DNA from: Pyrenochaeta sp. MPI-SDFR-AT-0127
Lineage: Eukaryota > Ascomycota > Dothideomycetes > Pleosporales > Cucurbitariaceae
Length of the DNA stretch: 64,000 nt
Direction: 5' to 3'
NCBI GenBank assembly: GCA_020747015.1
Contig: JAGTJM010000011.1
Span: forward strand, 372,001 to 436,000
Position numbers and translations under genes: made by a program. The notes beneath the pieces were generated by a model. That model searched no databases, was not told the DNA's origin, and saw only the letters and a list, made by a program, of their open reading frames with translations. Each line of letters opens with the position of its first letter. The stretch's first letter is position 1. Below are positions 56,270-64,000 of this stretch, piece by piece.

Positions 56270-58771
56270 ATGCTGCGGAGAAACGGAAAGCCCAGGTCTG
56301 TGGTAGCGTTGTAGCGCCTTATCCGAAGCTGACCATCTTCTAGATCATGCGAACCATGTCGGATATCTAAAATCAAATGTGACCACGCGACGCCCACGTG
56401 TCAGAAATGTCAAGCTCGCGGTATCACGGAGCAAGTGAGAATGGCCCAGCGAGATGGACGTTCCTGTTTTGACAATCGCTAAAGTGCTTCTACCACCCGA
56501 ACCCAATGACTAAGCCTGCTGGAACTCCTCGAAAAAAGCCAGAGCCACGTCGTCGCAAATTAGATTCACGGGCTGCGGATGCGGCTCTCTCGCGTAGTCA
56601 TGGAAGGTTGACGTCGCTGACTCTTAGCCCTCCAACACTTAGGAATGATATCATCACTCCTCATGCTAGCAACTCATGGCCAACACCGCCTGAGTCTGCG
56701 ACTAGGTCAACGCAGCCAGGATCAGATCCAACTAGAAGCTTCTTCCTAGGTTCAACTAGTTATGCAGCAGTGTTCACAGACGAACGCCCCCTACCGGAGA
56801 CTGTGCATGAACAGCCATCCGAAAGGCTGAGCATCACACCGTCATCATCAAGTAGGAACACAAGACACCGTCTTTGTCAATTTGGTGTGGGGCACTCAAT
56901 AGTGTCCACGTTAACCCCATTTTCATTCTTTGAGAAATCAGTGAAAATGTACTCCGAGACCCACAAATCGTCTGCCTTGATTGGCCCTCTTCTAATATCA
57001 GCCCTTCCTCAGCTTCGCCATGATCTAGAACAGCTCACGGCTGCTGGCAGCGAGGCATACCCCTTGTACACAGAGATAACGAAGAACACTGCTCGACCAC
57101 TCAAGGTGCCCCCGACGATGCTACCGTCCGAGTTCCACACTCTATTCACTGGGAAGAATTTGAGATGGGAGACGCTGGGTCTCATTTTGGTAGTTGCGGG
57201 CTCCAATGCCCAGTACACATCGCCCGGCGATCCAATATTTACTCTCAGTGATGGAAGGAAGTTGCACAAGGACGAGTTCATCGAGGACGTCATTCATGCA
57301 ACTAATGACTGTATCAACATCTGTCAGATACATGGTGCAGTAAACGATAGTACGTGACTCTTTTGTCACAACAGATGTGAAACTATTGCTAACTTTTGAA
57401 TCCATCTCCAGTCATGGTGTGGCTCATATTTGCTAACATGTGGGTGATAAGTAGCTTCTACGGAGACAATTGTCTGTGGACTTGCATGACTCCTATGTGT
57501 TGCATATGCTAACTTCCGGCAGATCATGGAACTTGGCGAAGACTGGGTGATAGTGTTTCAGCGCTTTATGCGACAGGCATGCACTGCGAAGGTGGAGCTT
57601 CAGATGTAGAACCTCTTTTTCTGCGTGAACTGCGGAGAAGAATATATGCTGCCGTATATCGCTCTGACAAAACGCTGGCAATCTTCTTCGGTCGTCCACC
57701 TATGATGGGCTGGCGATACAGTGATCGCAGGCAGCTCCTCGACCTGAGCGACGAGACCATCACCTCTGATGACCCCGCTGTTGTTAATGAAGAGATTTCA
57801 AAATTAGACAACGCGGGGTGGAACAAAGAGGGCAAGATATATCCGGCTTCTTTCATCAGACTTCGGTGTCAACACGCCGTCTTCAAAGAGAGGCTTTTGG
57901 AACAAAGCCTAGCTGGAGAGAAGGACAGCGATGTTGTTCAAAACCTACAGTCAGTGAACTCACATACATGCTTACTGCACCTCAGCTGACGGAGCCAGAG
58001 CAATATCAGTGGAGTGCACTCAATTCTGGGACAGCCTCCCAATGCATCTACGATACGAGAAGTACACGGAAGAAGAGGCCTGGTGTGGTCTAGGCCCTGG
58101 GATTACAGTTCGCTTGATATCTGCTTATCTAGACTACCTACATCTTCATTTCCTAACCCAACGGCTCCTTCACCGGCAAACACAACAAGCACTCCCGGCT
58201 CTATTGGAATTATCGCTCAAATTACTTTCCACGTCGCTTGTCTCCACCAAACCCAACAACAGAGTTTATGAGACACGACGACACTTTCCCACAGTCATCT
58301 TATTCTACTGTTTTCCAGCCGCCGGTGTTCTAGCGCTAGAGCTTAGGAGATGCACGATTGAAGGGGTCCCTCTCCCCAGCACAGTCTCGCGCGCTGATGT
58401 CATCCGGAACCTCTCAGTGCTAACCTCTTGCCTGGAGTGGATCGTCCTCCCAGGCGACGGGAACCACAAACTCTGCTCTGAACTTAATAAGATGCTGGCA
58501 TTGGTGTTGGATGAAGTGCTCAACTACGAGCCACCCGTGAACGGCATCCAGGAGAATACAGAGGAGCTAGCAGGCTCAGGACAGGGATTTTTCGATATGC
58601 CGATGATAGATGGGCTAGAGCCGATACCAACAGAAGCAGAAGACTTCCTGAATTGGTTGGACAATGCTACGCTGAATAATACGGTAAGTCGTTATATTGA
58701 AAGACACATGTTCATCTGTATAACTGTGAAGGCTGACCGATACTCAGGATCTGTTCACGACATATGAATAA
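56270..58771 (+). CDS. Zn2Cys6 transcription factor, seven exons
   Basis: Exons: 56270-56295, 56344-56434, 56485-57349, 57412-57471, 57523-57949, 57999-58683, 58748-58771; 725 residues. The zinc cluster is assembled from the first three exons: MLRRNGKPR|SCEPCRISKIKCDHATPTCQKCQARGITEQ|CFYHPNP, C-x2-C-x6-C-x6-C-x2-C-x8-C, with the last Cys supplied by exon 3. A fungal-specific regulatory domain follows: PPTMLPSEFHTLFTGKNLRW, IMVWLIFANMWVISSFYGDN|YHGTWRRLGDSVSALYATGM, LRRRIYAAVYRSDKTLAIFFGRPP. The last exon adds DLFTTYE. Donor GTCTGT at 56296 and at 57472 and GTCAGT at 57950 are unusual but the frames demand them. A simple start at the ATG 56506 would lose the DNA-binding domain entirely. Targets are unknown. 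Confidence 0.87.
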
Positions 58772-59017
58772 AGTAAATTGACACATTTAAAACTGTATGC
58801 CAAACATCACACTCATGATCAAGATGTAGCAATTCCTTCTTGACAAATATGTTTCAAATTACTCCCAGTTTAATACCATAAGATTACCAGAATCGTCCAG
58901 ATTATACGCCGTCTCCGAAATTGCAAACTCCAGGCTGCTCAGCCATGTCCCAGCCAGCCGCTATTGTCTCCTTCCTCCACTTCACCAATGTATCCCCTGA
59001 TATTCATTCTTCAAGCC

Positions 59018-59338
59018 TCAGTTGTTAGCGAAGTATGCTGCCCGCGCAGCATGCTTTGCCTCGTTCTCATGGATCTCCTGTAGTGTCTTGACCTTTCGGC
59101 TCGAGGTTCCTGTAGATGCTACTTCAGAAGCTGTTGAAGGCGTTAGCAACAGTTTTATCGCGATTGAAGAACAGTATTTACATTTTCGGTGGAAGACCTT
59201 GTTGAGGATACTCTTGGATGTGGATTTCCCTGATGCTACAGAGTATGCGTCTGATGATGTATATGGTGGTGGGGCTGTTGAAGTGGAGAAACGTGGTGAA
59301 GTAGACGCAGTATTTGCGTTGGTACTTGAGGAGGACAT
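59018..59338 (-). CDS. Small Ser/Thr-rich protein of unknown function
   Basis: ATG at 59338. A 51-nt intron (59181-59131, GTAAAT donor, TTGCTAACG branch, CAACAG acceptor) is in phase and stop-free, so the frame stays open whether or not it is removed; spliced product 89 residues, unspliced 106. Spliced: MSSSSTNANTASTSPRFSTS, APPPYTSSDAYSVASGKSTSK, SILNKVFHRKSSEVASTGTS, SRKVKTLQEIHENEAKHAARA, AYFANN. The YTSSDAYS part and a basic KVFHRK precede a helical C-terminus. I do not recognise a domain. APPPY resembles a PPxY-type WW/Rsp5-binding motif. Confidence 0.6.
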   Translation of the reverse strand: MSSSSTNANTASTSPRFSTSTAPPPYTSSDAYSVASGKSTSKSILNKVFHRKCKYCSSIAIKLLLTPSTASEVASTGTSSRKVKTLQEIHENEAKHAARAAYFANN

Positions 59339-61156
59339 TGTAGTGGTTTTGAGGGGCTTCTAAGCAAGTCTGAGTGAAGATTTGGATGGAGGTGTTGTGA
59401 GGTGAATAGCTGGATAGCTAGCTGTTGATCTTTCTTCTGCCTTGATATGGCTCATCGGAAGGCTCTTTCCTTCATCTTATATAATGACGAATATTACAAA
59501 CCTTCTCATAGATCACTACCCATTTCACTTCACCGCGCAATGGTCTCATTGGATCCTCGGAATTAGACTATGACTCTTCACCCTCCCTACCATACACTAG
59601 CTTACCATACAACAACATGGGGAGTGACCGCGATGCAGCTACATCGGGCTGGCTCCCACCCATGTAGTAGATTCATCAGCAATGAAATTGCGCAAACCGC
59701 GCCCTAAATTCCAGGCGCCAGTGAGGCGCCCAATTCCGAACGCGTTCCCATGCAGCAGCCGACACGCAAGTCCACGCGAAAACACGCGACTTGTGGGGAT
59801 CATACGAACACCGGCAAATCAAACATCCGCTTCGGACCCAGAGTGCAGTCGTATTTCGTATCGGCCTAAGCTTTTCGGTATGAAGCTTAACGATTGTGTG
59901 AGTCGAGATACGAATATGACTGGTCAATGTGGCTTTGCATGTGGTTCGGAATGAATTTTTTATACCGCTAGGGTGGGGTTCGAACATGAAGTTCGCTCAT
60001 TCCGAAAGAAAGGGCGCAGGCAACAGTCATATCTCGCGAGACAGAAGAAAGAACATGAATTGCTGCTTGTTATCATCCTTGGGTAGTTTGCCATCTTAGG
60101 ATTGCTGTTACAGTGAAGTGATGAATCTGCAGGATGTGGTGCAACACTGCTGATGCGTTAGGTTTGATGGCCTTGAAAGTAGGGCGCTCGAAGGGCGGTA
60201 GGACATTAAGGGCGGACTTGGGTTGCAGCCACAATTGCTCAGTTTTGACTGACATTGATGCTTACAGATGCTGCTTGATATTCTAAGTTGGGTGTAAGAG
60301 TAGACTTTTTCCAGGAGGATGGTTGGAAGGACGTGTTGTCTATCACTAGCCACAAATGCTAAGTTGATTGATGCTACTCCAAGGCTTCAGGTTAAGAGAA
60401 CTTGTTGATCTTTGGGCAGTCCAGATATATTTGCAGCATGGTGACTTTGCGTCAGCCATCACGAAGATCCGCGTTCAAGTCGAACTATCAGTACCCTTAG
60501 ACTGACTCGAGAGTGTATAGCTCGTAAGAGATTGCGGAAAGCCATCTGCTAGCATGGCCTCTTGGTTAATCAGCCTCATTCGACCAATCGCCAGGCTCAC
60601 ATCACAAACGGGGTACTGGAGATTCTTAGTGAAGGGGAGTCAATTGTGGTGTTGAGGCTGAAAGCAAGGACAAAGCATGCGCCACCGGATACTCATGCCG
60701 AGAGCCAGGGGATCCCCGCAGGCTGTGCCAAGTCGTCAGATCGTCTGAGCGAGACGCGTCAAAAGTGGGCAACCCGACGTCATTGCATGGGAGCAAGCTT
60801 CAAAGAACGGCACTCACGGCGCTCAAGCTGCGAATGAATGCGGCGCTGGCACGCCAAGTAGGGTTTCATTGGCGGATGCATCTTGTCGAATCCTGTCACG
60901 CCCACCTGTACATACGTCAATTATATACACAGACACCAAGCAATTCCCTTGCCTGTGGCGGGTCCTGTGTACCTTTTAGCATTTCCAGTTCCTCCCTGCA
61001 CTTTCCTTGTTTTTCGTCAATCATCATTTATGCGTGAGCACTTCCTAATTTGCGACAAGACGTCGCTACGAGCAGCTAACTGCGAAGGTCAATCATACAT
61101 TTCTAGCCAACCTACGTTCAGTTCCGCGATCCAGATCACCGCTACTACGAACCGTC
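59339..61156. other. Intergenic, 1.8 kb; no gene seen
   Basis: Spacer upstream of the Mug190-like gene, divergent from the small protein gene. Frames at 59682-59954, 60562-60837 and 60883-61170 are not convincing. Nothing else recognised. Confidence 0.4.
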
Positions 61157-64000
61157 ATGTCTGGCGTTGAAGACGTAGAGGACCAACGCAGGTCATACAG
61201 AAAACCGCATAACGCTCACAATCCCATACCCACAATCAAAGGATATCGAGAAGAGAAGCAGAGGCGGCAAGAGGAGTATGGCCAATCAAACGACGGCGCC
61301 GACGATGGAGGCACACGCGATCGGATAAGTGAGGCATATGATGTCTTCAGACATGGCAGAGATACTGGAGATGCCGCAAACTCAGATGGTCCTTACCTAG
61401 CCACGAATAAGAATATGGTGCAAGAGGAAGAAGAAGCAGAAGATCACGCTGGACAGTCAAGAAGCTCGAAGAAAGACCAACCGTCAATCCAGGACCAACA
61501 AGACTCTCAGGACGGCATGGTAGACACCACTGAAGGGAGCCTGAAATCATCAGATCCGAAGAAGGCACGCAAAGAAATGAAGAAGTTCAACGCCGATGGC
61601 ACGGAACGAGAAGTCACAGATCCGATTACACACTTGCCCGTCACGATCCATGACTTTACAGACAAAGATTTGAAGAGCACGGTGAAGAATCCGCCACCGG
61701 CAGGGACGGAACCTAGAACAATGACTGGCATGGAGGCTCTCAACAAGAGCGATGAACACCTAGAGGCGGAGGAGCAGGAGTCTAGGGATTCACACACCGC
61801 TATGGAAGTTCTGTTCCCGCCTCCTGACTTCGACGCGACACGAACCGAGATCACAACTGTATACATGCAGGCTGTTACGGTCGGTCTGGGTGTTGTTGCA
61901 ATAAGCTTAATGGTAGTCAACACTCTGTTCTGGCCCACGCGCCATTCATCTGGGTGGACAAGACAGATCTTCAAAGTTGCAGAACTTGGCACAATGCTAG
62001 TTGTCTCCGCAGCCATAATCATGTTCATGCGACAATGGTCAGAAAATAAGATTAAAAACGTCTGGGATGTCGAGGTTTGGCAAGCAGAGCGAAAACGAGG
62101 CCAGAAGCTTGCGAAGAGCCAGTCGGCTGAGAGTGCGCAGTGGCTCAACTCGCTTCTTGCTTCGATATGGCCATTGATCAATCCTGATCTCTTTACAAGT
62201 GTCTCCGATACACTGGAGGTATGACCATCGTAATGCTTGCTCAAGGTCTTTTACTAACCCTTACAGGACGTTATGCAAGCCTCGTTACCCAGCATGGTTC
62301 GGATGGTAGCTGTCGAAGATCTTGGCCAAGGTAGCGAAGCACTCCGTCTCCTTGGTGTTCGATGGTTGCCCACAGGCGCGGCTGCCCGATCTGTGAGCTC
62401 TGACGGACAACTCAAGTCCGCGAGTGAGGAGAAAGGGGATCGCAAAGTCCAGGATGACGGCGAAGGCCAAAGCGAAGCACCGGAACATGATACCATGGAG
62501 GCTGAGGAGGGTGATTTTGTCAATGTGGAAGTTGCGTTCGCATATAGACCATCAACTGGGAAGGGCATCAAATCCCGAGCAAAGCACGCACATCTGTACC
62601 TGGCATTCTACTTACCAGGAAAAGTCAAACTGCGTAAGTACATCTCCATTCCTCTTTCAGGTACCTCAAACTGATGATTTGTAGCTGTCTGGGTGGAACT
62701 GACCGGTGTTGTTGGTGTTATGCGTCTTCGACTGCAGCTGTGTCCTGACCCTCCTTTCTTCTCAATTTGCACCATGTCTTTCCTGGGCCAGCCAAAAGTC
62801 ACTCTCTCTTGCGTACCACTCATCAAGAAAGGACCCAACCTAATGGACGTACCTCTTATCTCAAAGTTCGTCCAGTCATCCATGGACGCTGCGTTGGCCG
62901 AATACGTCGCCCCGAAATCCCTAACATTGGACCTCAAGGATATGATGATGGGCGATGACTTCAAGAAAGACACCATTGCACAAGGTGTACTCGTTGTCAG
63001 GATCAAGCATGCATACGATTTCAAAGAAGGAGACGCCGGCTTTGGTCCCTTTGGAGGCTCCGCAGATCCATATGTGAGTGTAGGCTGGGCCAAATTCGGA
63101 AAGCCGCTGTGGTCGACGCGCGTTTTACAGAACAATATGGAGCCTCACTGGGACGAAACATGCTTCGTTTGCGTTACACCTGAAGAGCTAAACGTCGATG
63201 AGAGTCTGAGAGTGCAGTTGTGGGACTCCGACCGCACGACTGCTGATGACGACCTTGGACGCATTGAGCTGGATCTCAAGCATTTGATGAAGAGCGAGGA
63301 GACGAACGGAAAGATGAATGACCGTGAAGACGGTTTCAGGGCACTCAAAGGTGGGGAAGGTATGCCAGGGAAGCTGAGCTGGAGTGTGGGTTACTTCTCA
63401 AAGACGAGAATCACTGACGATCAGTTGGCTGCGCAAGAAGAAGATCCTGAAATTAAGAACATTGAACAGCTGAAGAAGAAGGTCTTTGCGGAAGCAGAAA
63501 ATAAACTCCGTGAGGCTAGCAAGGATCATGAACACGAAGTCGAGCAACAAAAGGCTGAGGAGTTCAAGACTCGGCAAGACCAGCTCATCATCGCTTCACC
63601 CCCATCCGAAGATTATCCAAGTGGTATTCTCAGCATTCAGATCCATCAAATCACTGGCTTGCAGTTGGAAGTGCTGAATAAGAAGAAAGCCACTGCCAAT
63701 GCCGAAGCGACCGACGAGGAGGAAGAAGGCGACGAATTGCCATCATCATACTGCACCATCATCCTAAACCACAAGAAGGTCTTTAAGACGCGCACCAAAC
63801 CCAAGAATTCTAAGCCTTTCTTCAACGCTGGTTGTGAGCGCTTCATTCGAGATGTACGCAACACAGAAGTTCACATTGCCGTTCGCGACGCAAGGGTGCA
63901 CGAGGATGATCCACTACTCGGCATCATCTACCTCCCGCTGCAGAGAGTGTTCCACGAGCGGAGTCAGGTGAACTCTGTCTTCCCACTCGCAGGCGGTGTT
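61157..64000 (+). CDS. SMP/C2-domain lipid-transfer tether, Mug190-like (cut by window edge)
   Basis: Exon 1 is 61157-62218, exon 2 62267-62633, and exon 3 starts at 62685 and is open to base 64000, so the C-terminus is missing; 915 residues are visible. The N-terminus is hydrophilic with acid and Lys patches. Two hydrophobic segments at about 237-257 (AVTVGLGVVAISLMVVNTLF) and 273-293 (VAELGTMLVVSAAIIMFMRQ) could form an ER hairpin. An SMP lipid-transfer domain spans about 325-565 (NSLLASIWPLINPDLFTSVS ... VWVELTGVVGVMRLRLQLCP ... LISKFVQSSMDAALAEYVAP). A C2 domain begins at about 577 (QGVLVVRIKHAYDFKEG ... GSADPYVSVGW ... RVLQNNMEPHWDE ... DSDRTTADDDLG), and a second C2-like segment follows (ILSIQIHQITGLQLEVLNKKK). 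Architecture matches tricalbin/Mug190 proteins that bridge ER and plasma membrane. Confidence 0.88.

Noticed and set aside
59970..60020. tRNA-like GGTTCGAAC motif
   Set aside because: The five bases on either side do not pair, and no acceptor or anticodon stem fits.

Overview
The window is a piece of nuclear chromosome from a filamentous ascomycete (Pezizomycotina, most likely Dothideomycetes). The evidence is short spliceosomal introns (mostly 45-100 nt) with GTA/GTG donors and CTAAC-type branch sites, GAL4-type and related zinc regulators, a HET-domain gene, a dispersed 5S rRNA gene, and fungus-only families (ATG5, MSH3, a TSL1-type trehalose subunit, a SAM-PH polarity protein, Mug190). Exon joins were worked out by hand from splice signals and reading frame; no transcript data were available.

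Layout, left to right. 1-2935 holds two minus-strand genes, an SPP2/GPKOW splicing factor cut by the window edge and a mitochondrial methionyl-tRNA synthetase. 4301-4942 holds the most striking gene, a secreted Kex2-processed precursor with five tandem copies of an alpha-factor-like mating peptide. 6985-9483 is a SAM-PH scaffold. After a gene-poor stretch of about 3.6 kb come a Zn2Cys6 regulator (13121-15182), an unknown conserved protein (16046-17224) and PRP39 (17714-19747 or further). 20865-26899 carries a secreted gamma-glutamyltranspeptidase and the mismatch-repair ATPase MSH3, divergently transcribed. 27128-31691 has a ZNG1/CobW metallochaperone, a small hydrophilic protein, an unknown protein, and ATG5 divergent from it. 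32408-33702 has two small genes.

33.7-40.2 kb looks like a more variable island: a double zinc-ribbon gene with a mosaic of reading frames, an isolated 5S rRNA gene and an NLR-era-style HET incompatibility gene. Housekeeping resumes with SDHB (40191-41278), followed by an unknown protein (42669-43772), a small Q/P-rich protein and a DUF7704-like membrane protein (45562-46017). 47938-50748 encodes a catalytically degenerate trehalose synthase complex subunit. 52042-54627 and 56270-58771 encode two zinc-cluster-type regulators, the second split over seven exons. A small protein (59018-59338) and an SMP/C2 lipid-transfer tether of Mug190 type (61157 to the window end) close the window.

The genes do not form one pathway. 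Common themes are RNA processing (SPP2, PRP39), mitochondrial function (MSM1, SDHB), stress and autophagy (TSL1, ATG5) and self/non-self or mating biology (pheromone precursor, HET protein).
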